Assembly (NCBI RefSeq): GCF_001368915.1
Contig: NZ_CSTE01000002.1
Coordinates: 938,920-988,539 of the forward strand
Reading direction: 5' to 3'
Source: Haloferax massiliensis
Lineage (GTDB): Archaea > Halobacteriota > Halobacteria > Halobacteriales > Haloferacaceae
Length of the DNA: 49,620 nt
This document shows positions 42,274 to 49,055 of the stretch, one piece after another. Position numbers and translations under genes: made by a program. Each line of letters starts with the position of its first letter. Position 1 is the first letter of the stretch. Below the pieces are notes generated by a model. That model did not search any database. It saw only the letters and a program-made list of their open reading frames with translations, and was not told the origin of the DNA.

Positions 42274-42782
42274 CGCCGCCGACGTCCCCGACCGACCGGG
42301 GTGGCCGCGGTCGGTGCGAGGAGCGCGCGGGCCGCTCTCGGTCCCGCTCGACCGACCGCGCCGTCTCGACGGCGCTCGGCTACGTGCTCACACTCACCAT
42401 CACGGTCGTCCTCATCTCTGGGCTGCTGGTCGCCGCCGGCGGGTTCGTCTCCGACGAGCGCGAGCGGGTGACGGAGACGGAACTCGACGTCATCGGGAAC
42501 CGGCTCGCGGCCGGCATCGAGTCGGTCGACCGAATCGGGGCCGCCCCCGGCGAGTCGCGGGTCGAGGCGACGGTTCGACTGCCGCCGAGGGTCGCCGGCA
42601 CGACCTACACCATCGAGGTGCTGTCGGCGTCGAACGAACTCGTGCTCACCTCGACCGACCCCGAGGTGGTGGTCCGCGTGCCGGTCAAGACCGAGACCTC
42701 GCTGGCCGCGAGCAGACTCGACGGCGGCGACGTGACCATCACCTACGACTCGGCATCGGGGACGCTGGAGGTGGTGTCATGA
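42270..42782 (+). CDS. Pilin-like protein 4 (GTG start), 170 aa
   Basis: A Ser/Arg-rich leader leads to STDRAVSTALGYVLTLTITVVL, with Arg30-Ala31 before Val32, the usual haloarchaeal pilin signal and hydrophobic helix. The rest is a small beta-rich domain. GTG 42270 overlaps the TGA of the previous gene. It is likely part of the same pilus complex. Confidence 0.75.
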   Translation: MTPPTSPTDRGGRGRCEERAGRSRSRSTDRAVSTALGYVLTLTITVVLISGLLVAAGGFVSDERERVTETELDVIGNRLAAGIESVDRIGAAPGESRVEATVRLPPRVAGTTYTIEVLSASNELVLTSTDPEVVVRVPVKTETSLAASRLDGGDVTITYDSASGTLEVVS

Positions 42783-43549
42783 GCGACCGCGCCGTGAGCG
42801 ACACGCTCGGGTTCGTGTTCGTCTTCGCCATCGTCCTCTCGATGGTCGGTCTCGTCACGGCCGTCGGGATGACCGGCCTCCAAGACGCCCGCGACGTCGA
42901 GCGCGTCAACAACGCCGAGCGCGCGCTGGACATCCTCGGCGACAACATGGAGGACATCGCGAACCGCGGCGCGCCGAGTCGGGCGACCGAGGTGAAACTC
43001 CAGGACGCCAGCCTGACGCTCGGTCGCCCCGTCGAGTTCGTCGTCTCCGGAGAGCGGTCGGGGGACCCGTCGGTCAACTTCACCAACACCTACGAGGTCT
43101 CTCCGGTCGTCTACGAGAGCGATTCCAGCGACGAGCGAGTCGTCTACGCGTTCGACGCGCTCTTCCGGACGCGGGGCGACAGCGGGACGTTCGTCCGCCG
43201 GCCGTCGCTGGTGCTCACCGACGAGCGGGTGTTGATTCCGGCGTTCGTGACGCGGCCCGACGAGGAGGCGACGACCTCCGTCGGCGGGTCGGGGACGTTC
43301 CTCATCCGCGCCGACAAGGCCGCCAGCGACGTGTTGGCCGCGCGGACCGACGGGCCGTACGACGTGAACTTGACCGTTCGCTCCCCCCGTGCGGCGCTCT
43401 GGGAACGGGAGCTATCGAGCCGCCCCGACGTGGACTGCGGCGACGTGGTCGAGCCGCCGGACGCCTACCCGAGCGTCTCGTGTCACGTCAACGGGACGGC
43501 GCGCGTCCACGTCGTCTCGACGTCGGTCGACATGACGTTCGCCGACTGA
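42779..43549 (+). CDS. Pilin-like protein 5 (DUF7289-like), 256 aa
   Basis: The protein starts MSDRAVSDTLGFVFVFAIVLSM, with Arg4-Ala5 before Val6, and has one hydrophobic helix followed by a beta-rich external domain with NVT and NGT glycosylation sites and a Cys pair near the end (DVDCGDVV, VSCHVNG). It is the last gene of the operon that begins with pilB, and the ATG overlaps the preceding stop. Confidence 0.77.
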   Translation: MSDRAVSDTLGFVFVFAIVLSMVGLVTAVGMTGLQDARDVERVNNAERALDILGDNMEDIANRGAPSRATEVKLQDASLTLGRPVEFVVSGERSGDPSVNFTNTYEVSPVVYESDSSDERVVYAFDALFRTRGDSGTFVRRPSLVLTDERVLIPAFVTRPDEEATTSVGGSGTFLIRADKAASDVLAARTDGPYDVNLTVRSPRAALWERELSSRPDVDCGDVVEPPDAYPSVSCHVNGTARVHVVSTSVDMTFAD

Positions 43550-43607
43550 GCCGAAACCGGCACCGGCACCGACCGTGACCGTCGGGTCGGCGGGCGGGCG
43601 GACCCGC

Positions 43608-45122
43608 TCACTCGACGTCGACTTCGACCTCGTTTTCCGTGACGTGCAAGAAGGTGATGAACTGGCCGCCCTCGGCTTGGTCGTAGTCGAGTTCGCCGCG
43701 GGACCCGGACTCGTCGACGCTCTGGCTGTTGCCCGGTCCGTCCGTGACTGTCAGTTCGAACTGCGGCGCGGCGAGCGAGAAGTAGTGGTTGACGACGAAC
43801 TCCATCGAGGCGGTGTCGCCTGCGGCCTTCGAGAACGTCTGGCCGCTGTCCGCGGCGTGCTCGTCGAAGGTGACGCTGTCGTAGGCCTCGCCGTCGACGA
43901 TTTCGGGGGCGAACTGCCACTTGTTCTGGTTGCCGAAGCCCTTGTCCGACTGGATGTCGCCGTAGGTCATCGTCTCCGAACTCGTGAAGTCGACGGTGAG
44001 TTCGGGGTTGCTCAGCGAGCAGTCGATGCTCACCGCGTCGCTCGTGTCCGGGTCGAGGTCGGTGGCCTGCCACCCGTGGTATCTGCCGTCTTCGGTCGCG
44101 TAGTAGAGCGTCAGGTCGAACGTGCCGTCGTAGCTATCGCCGCTACACTTGTCGTCGGCCTGCACGTGGAGTTCGAGGTCGCGCTGGTCGCCGTCGTAGT
44201 ACATCCCCCACTCCATGTTCTGGAGGTGCTGGTCGTTCGAGAGCGTGAGGGTGAACGTCGAGACGTTGTGGTTCCCGGCCATCCCGCGCACGTCGACCGA
44301 GGTGCCCTCGTTCGGCATCTGGAACTCGCCGACGAGGCCGAGCGTCTCCAGTTTCACGCTCGCGGTTTGGTTGGCGTCGTCGACCGTCACGGTGCCCTCG
44401 CTCCGCGACTCGAAGAACGACGCCCAGCCGCGGTAGTGGTCGCTGTGGACCGTCACGACGATTGTCCCGTTACTGACCGGGTTGTCGTAGCTGGCCGTCG
44501 GTAGCTCGTCGTAGTACGCCGTCTCGTTCGGATAGATGCGATGGGCGCGTTCGGTCGCCGCGACCCTCGCGGAGACGTCGCCCGACGACGACCCGTCGCC
44601 GGCGACGCGGACGACCGGAAGCGTCAGCGTCGCACCGCGGTAGTGGAACTCCGGCGGCGAGACCATCGTCGTGCCGCCGTCCTGCGTGCGCCAGACGCCG
44701 CCGCCCTCGTAGGCGATGCGGGCGTCGCCGTTGCGGTACTCGACGCTCCCGAGCGATTCGTTGTAGAGCTCTTGGTCGTCGCCGGCGTCGGTGTAGTTCT
44801 TGTGCGTGATGCTCAGCCAGCCGCTGTCGTCGTCGACGACGTAGGCACCGCCGCCGGTGCCGCTGAGGTCGACGTACTGCGTTTCGCCCTCGCCGAGCGC
44901 GGAGATGGCGACCCGCGAGTCGAAAAGCGTCATCGAGTGCTCGGCGCGCGTCAGTTGGGACGCCTGTTTCGTCTCGTCGAGGGCGACGCCGCCGAGGGCG
45001 ACGACGGCGGTCGTTCCCGCGACCGTGATTGCTAACAGGAGTACCACCGCGATCGGCGAGGTCTGCGCCGTCCGGTCTCTGACGACGCGATAGACCAGTG
45101 GGACTCGGGGGCGACCGCTCAT
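43608..45122 (-). CDS. Large pilin-like surface protein, 504 aa
   Basis: This minus-strand protein has DRTAQTSPIAVVLLLAITVAGTTAVVALGG near the N-terminus, a haloarchaeal pilin-type signal and helix, and a long external domain rich in Gly, Asp, Thr and Tyr with many NxS/T sites, a Cys pair around residues 325 and 367, and repeated beta strands. It may be an adhesive or structural subunit partnered with the pilus operon convergent to it. A TATA-like box is uncertain; CTTACC occurs about 56 bases upstream, suggesting a short leader. Confidence 0.78.
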   Translation of the reverse strand: MSGRPRVPLVYRVVRDRTAQTSPIAVVLLLAITVAGTTAVVALGGVALDETKQASQLTRAEHSMTLFDSRVAISALGEGETQYVDLSGTGGGAYVVDDDSGWLSITHKNYTDAGDDQELYNESLGSVEYRNGDARIAYEGGGVWRTQDGGTTMVSPPEFHYRGATLTLPVVRVAGDGSSSGDVSARVAATERAHRIYPNETAYYDELPTASYDNPVSNGTIVVTVHSDHYRGWASFFESRSEGTVTVDDANQTASVKLETLGLVGEFQMPNEGTSVDVRGMAGNHNVSTFTLTLSNDQHLQNMEWGMYYDGDQRDLELHVQADDKCSGDSYDGTFDLTLYYATEDGRYHGWQATDLDPDTSDAVSIDCSLSNPELTVDFTSSETMTYGDIQSDKGFGNQNKWQFAPEIVDGEAYDSVTFDEHAADSGQTFSKAAGDTASMEFVVNHYFSLAAPQFELTVTDGPGNSQSVDESGSRGELDYDQAEGGQFITFLHVTENEVEVDVE

Positions 45123-45661
45123 TACCTGACTGAAGGAGATGCGGGGTGAAAACCTCGCGGGGTACCTGACAGTCCGGTAAGTAGAATCGTTCGAGAGGCG
45201 TGTTCACGAATGCTATTAAGGTGGTCTTGGAGGAGGCGAGGCCGGGTTCGTTGGCGGCAGAACCCGGACGGGGAAATTAGCAAATCGGAGATCTGATCGG
45301 TGCTCTCAAACCAAAGGCAGAGTACAGACTCACTCACCGTAACTCACCGACCACATTGAGGCTTTTGAGGACTAACTACTGGAAATGGAAACTCAAAGGC
45401 TCTGAGCCGTAGTGTAACGTCCGTTCTTGCTGGCAGTAGTATCCCCACACAACCGCTGAGAGCAAACTGAGGGTGTGTTGATTCTCTTTGATAGCGGGCT
45501 GAGAATACTAGTACAAATATCCACGTCACTCCCACAAATCTCGACAACCAACTCCTCCGCAGAGGTTGGCCTGTCTCGTACAGATACTTTAGAAGAGTCA
45601 CTTGACCACGTGGCATGCCAATCCGATAGAGTGCTTATTTGATCCTTTGAGTTGTGTCTGA
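45123..45661. other. Gene-poor spacer with composition change, start of AT-richer region
   Basis: Between the pilin-like gene and the PLD gene no convincing gene is seen; a 90-codon frame on the minus strand (45344-45616) lacks haloarchaeal acidity and is not counted. The first part is GC-rich with a perfect 8-bp hairpin (45242-45249 with 45260-45267). From about 45300 the DNA becomes clearly AT-richer. At 45280-45310 a stretch resembles the 131-bp unit downstream of tRNA-Ala (see that repeat). Confidence 0.5.
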
Positions 45662-46798
45662 CTAACCCAATGAATCACTCTTGTTGTATGTCTCTTCCAA
45701 TATCTGCTTACGATATATCTCATCGACTGCCATCCGATACACTAGCGGTTCGTGGTACTTCTGATATGGCGAACCGGACGCCCGATCTAATTCATCAGAG
45801 ATTGCATTCATCCAACCACGGCGAAATGACCGGTCCAGCATTCGCTTGGGGTAGCCACTATACTCGACCCAATGTGGAGTTTTGTCTGCACTTTCTCCGG
45901 AGAGTGCCTTGAAGGCCATATACTCGTCAGCTGTCTCAATGAGTTTCTCTACGTTCTCCGTGTCATCCTCGATGATGAAACCTGCCGCGGGCTCATTCGC
46001 CGGAAACGCGCCTAACACGTATCGGTTGTTAATAGACACCGCGATGCGGTCTCCCCGGGTAATGGAAGTTACCAAGCGTGAGTCTTCGTTTTCGAGTTCC
46101 CAAGTGAAAATCACGTCGGCAAGCAGGTCGAAGAAAGATTCTGCCCACTCTTGACTCGGTGCCAACTCAAGGATATTCACCAGCGCCTCTCGTGCATCAT
46201 CATCATCCGGCTCAGGCCCTACTGATTGGGACTCGTCCATTACAAAGCTGGCATTGACTCTCGGCGCGTCAGACGAGACCGAGGCTGTAGTTCTCAAGCG
46301 TGTCGTCGGCAGTGCAGATAGAGAGTGGAGATATTTTTGAAGTTCGTCAATGTTGACCGCGGAACTTTCAGACCAAAGGCGAAGAAACCAATCTTGCAAC
46401 TCTTCAATCACATTCTGATCCTCAAATTGGATGCCCATCTCAGTCCGCCCAGTCACGCCTTTCTCCGTCAGATTTGCAGACCCGACGACAGCAGAGCTAT
46501 CAGAGAGTATCACTTTGGCGTGAACATCCGGAAAATGGTGAATTCGCTCTTGATTCGTTTCTACGAGTTCTTGTATTTCCTGCCGGGAACTGCCTCCAAA
46601 TGTCCCTACCCACGCTTCTACATCGGTGATAATTCTCCACTCGCCTGTGTCAGAAAGGATAGTTCTCAGATAGCTTGGGCTAATATACGGACACACCAAC
46701 CATACGGTGTCTGAGTTGGCAGTCTCTCGAATGGCCTTGTCGAACGGAGATTCCCCTCGGTCGTAACTCCCCTTCGGATGATATATCAGTTGAGCCAT
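45662..46798 (-). CDS. Phospholipase D-like (single HKD) nuclease-like protein
   Basis: The 378-residue protein has one HKD-type active site: His93-x-Lys95, Asp100, and Ser107-Ala-Asn109 in VHAKVILSD and VGSANLTEKG. Proteins with a single HKD act as dimers and include nucleases such as Nuc and the restriction enzyme BfiI. The C-terminal part (about 190-378) is predicted to be mixed alpha/beta and I do not recognise it; it may bind DNA. The AT-richer codon use differs from that of the flanking genes, and no partner gene such as a methylase lies beside it. Its place in a tRNA-linked island suggests a defence or mobile-element function. Confidence 0.72.
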   Translation of the reverse strand: MAQLIYHPKGSYDRGESPFDKAIRETANSDTVWLVCPYISPSYLRTILSDTGEWRIITDVEAWVGTFGGSSRQEIQELVETNQERIHHFPDVHAKVILSDSSAVVGSANLTEKGVTGRTEMGIQFEDQNVIEELQDWFLRLWSESSAVNIDELQKYLHSLSALPTTRLRTTASVSSDAPRVNASFVMDESQSVGPEPDDDDAREALVNILELAPSQEWAESFFDLLADVIFTWELENEDSRLVTSITRGDRIAVSINNRYVLGAFPANEPAAGFIIEDDTENVEKLIETADEYMAFKALSGESADKTPHWVEYSGYPKRMLDRSFRRGWMNAISDELDRASGSPYQKYHEPLVYRMAVDEIYRKQILEETYNKSDSLG

Positions 46799-46961
46799 AC
46801 CCTGAGACTAGTTGGTAATCAGACAAAAAGCCACAGGTAGAATGACTTCGGCGTAATGTGGTCTGCACGCGCTCATAATCTCTTCCGCTAACGGTTGCAC
46901 TCGGCAATATCGACAAAGGGCCACAGTTCTCCGCCAAGTGGACACAGCGGCGTTCGGAGAA

Positions 46962-47092
46962 TGGACTCGCCGGGATTTGAACTCACTCGCAAATCGAAGA
47001 TTTGCTCGCTGCTCAAATCCCGTCTCGAACAGGACGAATTTACTCTGGCTTCGCGACTCGCTCCGCTCGTCGGAAGTCCAGAGAGAAATTAG
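46962..47092 (-). repeat. 131-bp trailer unit of tRNA-Ala copy 1
   Basis: This unit lies directly behind the tRNA-Ala gene at 47093 (read on the minus strand) and ends in 21 bases identical to the tRNA 3' end (46962-46982). It is nearly the same as 48058-48188, three differences in 131 bases. It contains a perfect 7-bp hairpin GCAAATC-gaa-GATTTGC and an outer CTCTGG/CCAGAG pair. Confidence 0.88.
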
Positions 47093-47164
47093 TGGACTCG
47101 CCGGGATTTGAACCCGGGGCCTCTCCCATGCCAAGGGAGTGATCTACCCCTGATCTACGAGCCC
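47093..47164 (-). tRNA. tRNA-Ala (anticodon GGC), copy 1
   Basis: On the minus strand the acceptor GGGCTCG (47164-47158) pairs with CGAGTCC (47100-47094, one G-U), discriminator A at 47093. The anticodon stem CTCCC/GGGAG holds the loop TTGGCAT, giving GGC for GCC/GCU codons. It differs from the second copy by one base in the D loop (GGGG versus GTGG). Confidence 0.95.
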
Positions 47165-47276
47165 TCAAACGCAATCATTCATTCCCCGGTCGAATAAATA
47201 AGGGCTTCGAATCGTTCGACGGCCGTGGGGCGGTCGCGTGGGAGGCGGTCGACCGCCGTTCCGATTCGCTGAGAGT

Positions 47277-47443
47277 TCATTCCTCGTCAGTCGCTCGGTT
47301 CGGGTCGGTGAAGACGACCAACGTCCCACCGTCGGTCGCGCGGCGTTCGACGTCGCCGGTGGCTCGGTCACCTGCTCCTGTGTCGTCGTGTTCGCCTCAG
47401 AAACCAGACCCGCACCGTCTCCGATGCATCCGGCAGTCGCCAC
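47277..47443 (-). pseudogene. Possible decayed lipoprotein gene fragment
   Basis: On the minus strand a GTG-opened frame reads VATAGCIGDGAGLVSEANTTT, like a lipobox and Thr-rich linker, while in another frame the end reads DGGTLVVFTDPNRATDEE followed by a stop at 47277. No signal peptide precedes the lipobox. A frameshift would be needed to join both parts. It may be a remnant of a small lipoprotein gene. Confidence 0.3.
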
Positions 47444-47556
47444 ATCTATTGTCTGCGTATATACATGAACGGCAGACTATCTCGGAAGACGTGAGCTAGT
47501 ACGTGATTGTCCCGAAAACGGCCAACACGGCGGGGTTCTCAAACGGGCGTCGGGGC

Positions 47557-47688
47557 GTGGGACGAACAGCGACGCTGGAACGCGACGGCGACGACGTGCA
47601 GCGAATCGGGGTGGAGCACCGCGGATTCGATGCCGCCGGCGACGAACCGACTCGCTTTTTCCGTCGCTGGCGAAACGACCCGGTATGA
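47557..47688 (+). CDS. Possible 43-residue protein coupled to the zinc-finger-like gene
   Basis: From a GTG at 47557 a 43-codon frame reads a charged protein (TATLERDGDDVQRIG, then FDAAGDEPTRFFRRWR). Its stop overlaps the next ATG (ATGA), which suggests translational coupling. The frame has acidic-basic composition typical of haloarchaeal proteins, but the start and the expression are unproven. Confidence 0.4.
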   Translation: MGRTATLERDGDDVQRIGVEHRGFDAAGDEPTRFFRRWRNDPV

Positions 47689-47903
47689 CCGACGACGACG
47701 CTCCCGAAGTTCCGGTGGTGTGTGAGGCCTGCGACACGACCACTCGCGTTCCGCTCTCGGAGGTCGCGGACGCCATCGAGCGACACAACGAACAGGTCCA
47801 CGACGGCGACGACATCGCGCAGGTCGACCCCGAAATCGTCAAGCACGTCACCGACCTCGCGGCGAAGGACATGAGCGTGTTCGAAGACGAAGACGAGGCG
47901 TGA
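47685..47903 (+). CDS. Small C2H2-type zinc-finger-like protein, 72 aa
   Basis: This acidic microprotein has VVCEACDTTTRVPLSEV followed by AIERHNEQVH, which gives a Cys-x2-Cys and His-x4-His pattern suited to one zinc ion, and an acidic tail (FEDEDEA). Small zinc-finger proteins of this kind are frequent in haloarchaea. It has no known partner, but follows a possible coupled 43-residue frame. Confidence 0.75.
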   Translation: MTDDDAPEVPVVCEACDTTTRVPLSEVADAIERHNEQVHDGDDIAQVDPEIVKHVTDLAAKDMSVFEDEDEA

Positions 47904-47963
47904 GTTCGCGGCGAAACACCGAGCCGTAGCATCGGCTCGCCATTTTTTCACTTCGTTCAGAAA

Positions 47964-48278
47964 TGGACTCGCCGGGAGTCCCGCGAGCAGAGCGAGACGG
48001 CATCGCCGTCTCGTATGCCATGCGGGCGACTCACGGGTCGCCCGCAGACGAAGTGAGTGGACTCGCCGGGATTTGAACTCACTCGCAAATCGAAGATTTG
48101 CTCGCTGCTCAAGTCCCGTCTCGAACAGGACTAATCTACTCTGGCTTCGCGACTCGCTCCGCTCGTCGGAAGTCCAGAGAGAAATTAGTGGACTCGCCGG
48201 GAGTCCCGCGAGCGCAGCGAGTGGGACGTCGGCGAGTCCACGAACAACTGACGGAGCGAAGCGACGGAAGAAAGTGAG
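47964..48278 (-). repeat. Trailer array of tRNA-Ala copy 2: three units ending in tRNA 3' ends
   Basis: Read on the minus strand behind the tRNA at 48279, three units follow of 90 (48278-48189), 131 (48188-48058) and 94 bases (48057-47964). Each ends with the tRNA-Ala 3' sequence: 14 identical bases at 48189-48202, 21 at 48058-48078 and 14 at 47964-47977. The middle unit is a near copy of 46962-47092. Unit one contains an inverted repeat of the tRNA end (48189-48199 with 48230-48240). Units one and three share CTCGCGGGACTCCCG before the tRNA end. Confidence 0.88.
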
Positions 48279-48350
48279 TGGACTCGCCGGGATTTGAACC
48301 CGGGGCCTCTCCCATGCCAAGGGAGTGATCTACCACTGATCTACGAGCCC
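48279..48350 (-). tRNA. tRNA-Ala (anticodon GGC), copy 2
   Basis: The minus-strand acceptor GGGCTCG (48350-48344) pairs with CGAGTCC (48286-48280), discriminator A at 48279. The anticodon loop TTGGCAT gives GGC. The sequence equals copy 1 apart from one base in the D loop, which here is the canonical GTGG form. It is divergent from rps15. Confidence 0.95.
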
Positions 48351-48426
48351 GCACCCTCCGATAGCCGTCGCCCGTTTAGAAGCCCTTCGATTCCGACCGG
48401 GACGAGGCGGGGCCGAGTCGAAACGG

Positions 48427-48431
48427 TTTAA
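48427..48431 (+). promoter_or_regulatory. TATA box upstream of rps15
   Basis: TTTAA behind CGAAACGG (a BRE-like purine stretch) lies about 25 bases ahead of ATG 48454. Transcription should start at that ATG, leaving about 130 bases of leader before rps15. Confidence 0.6.
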
Positions 48432-48453
48432 CCCGGCGCGTGTGGACACTTCG

Positions 48454-48513
48454 ATGGGAATCCAGCACGGCCGCAAATCTGACTTCGCCCGTTTGGGCTT
48501 GGGATTGCGGTAG
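48454..48513 (+). CDS. Leaderless 19-codon upstream reading frame of rps15
   Basis: The ATG at 48454 lies at the expected transcript start and opens a 19-residue basic frame that ends at TAG 48511-48513, in front of the hairpin of the leader. Positioned so, ribosomes loading at the 5' end would translate it before reaching rps15. It may be regulatory; the peptide is not recognised. Confidence 0.4.
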   Translation: MGIQHGRKSDFARLGLGLR

Positions 48514-48581
48514 TGCCCCGGCAGTCGGTGATACGACTGCGGGGTACTCGTTTCTGCGGTCAGTGCGGTTCCAACCCGCAA
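48505..48581 (+). promoter_or_regulatory. Structured leader directly before rps15
   Basis: A long stem (48512-48527 with 48534-48548, about 15 pairs with a bulge and a mismatch, 6-nt loop) lies inside an outer helix TTGCGG/CCGCAA (48505-48510 with 48576-48581) that ends two bases before the rps15 ATG. It could hide or present the start region and might bind S15, as the bacterial S15 leader does. Confidence 0.45.
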
Positions 48582-48583
48582 CA

Positions 48584-49051
48584 ATGGCACGAATGCACAC
48601 CCGCCGCCGTGGCTCGTCCAGCTCGGACAAGCCGGTGGCAGACGAAGCACCGGAGTGGAGCGACGTCGACGCGGCTGACATCGAAGCCCGCGTCGTCGAA
48701 CTTGCAGAACAGGGCAAGGACCCGAGCCAGATCGGCCTGTCCCTGCGCGACGAAGGCGTCAAGGGCGTTCCCGTCCCCGACGTCAAGCTCGCCACGGGCA
48801 AGAAGGTCACTGCCATCCTTGAGGAGAACGACGCCGCAGGCGACCTCCCCGAGGACCTCCGCAACCTCATGGAGCGCGCCATCCGCCTCCGCGAGCACAT
48901 GGAGGAGAACCAGCAGGACAAGTCCAACCGTCGCGCGCTCCAGAACACGGAGTCGAAGATTCGCCGCCTCGTCTCGTACTACCGCGGCGACAAGCTCGAC
49001 GACGACTTCACCTACAGCTACGACGTCGCTGTCGAACTCCTCGAAGAGTAA
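48584..49051 (+). CDS. rps15: 30S ribosomal protein S15
   Basis: The 155-residue protein is the long archaeal/eukaryotic S15 (uS15): MARMHTRRRGSS start, IEARVVELAEQGKDPSQIGLSLRDEG, LRNLMERAIRLREHMEENQQDK and KIRRLVSYYRG. It binds 16S rRNA early in assembly. It follows a structured leader and is followed after four bases by the RecJ-like gene. Confidence 0.97.
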   Translation: MARMHTRRRGSSSSDKPVADEAPEWSDVDAADIEARVVELAEQGKDPSQIGLSLRDEGVKGVPVPDVKLATGKKVTAILEENDAAGDLPEDLRNLMERAIRLREHMEENQQDKSNRRALQNTESKIRRLVSYYRGDKLDDDFTYSYDVAVELLEE

Positions 49052-49055
49052 CTGA

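Larger units (their letters stand above)
45271..47092. mobile_element. Putative tRNA-Ala-associated island remnant
   Basis: The segment is AT-richer than its flanks, holds one gene (PLD-like) and ends exactly at a 131-bp unit bounded by copies of the tRNA-Ala 3' end. A degenerate match to the same unit at 45280-45310 may mark the other end. No integrase is visible, so this would be a decayed or non-autonomous integrated element. It is an inference from composition and the repeat only. Confidence 0.35.

Noticed and set aside
45344..45616. 90-codon minus-strand frame before the pilin-like gene
   Set aside because: Neutral to basic composition and no family motif; no clear promoter or start signal.
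46325..46714. 129-codon plus-strand frame inside the PLD gene
   Set aside because: Antisense to the HKD-containing gene, no motif.
48512..48581. rps15 leader as a box C/D or H/ACA guide RNA
   Set aside because: GTGATAC is not a true C box and no matching D box is placed correctly; the ACA before the ATG is a weak hint only.
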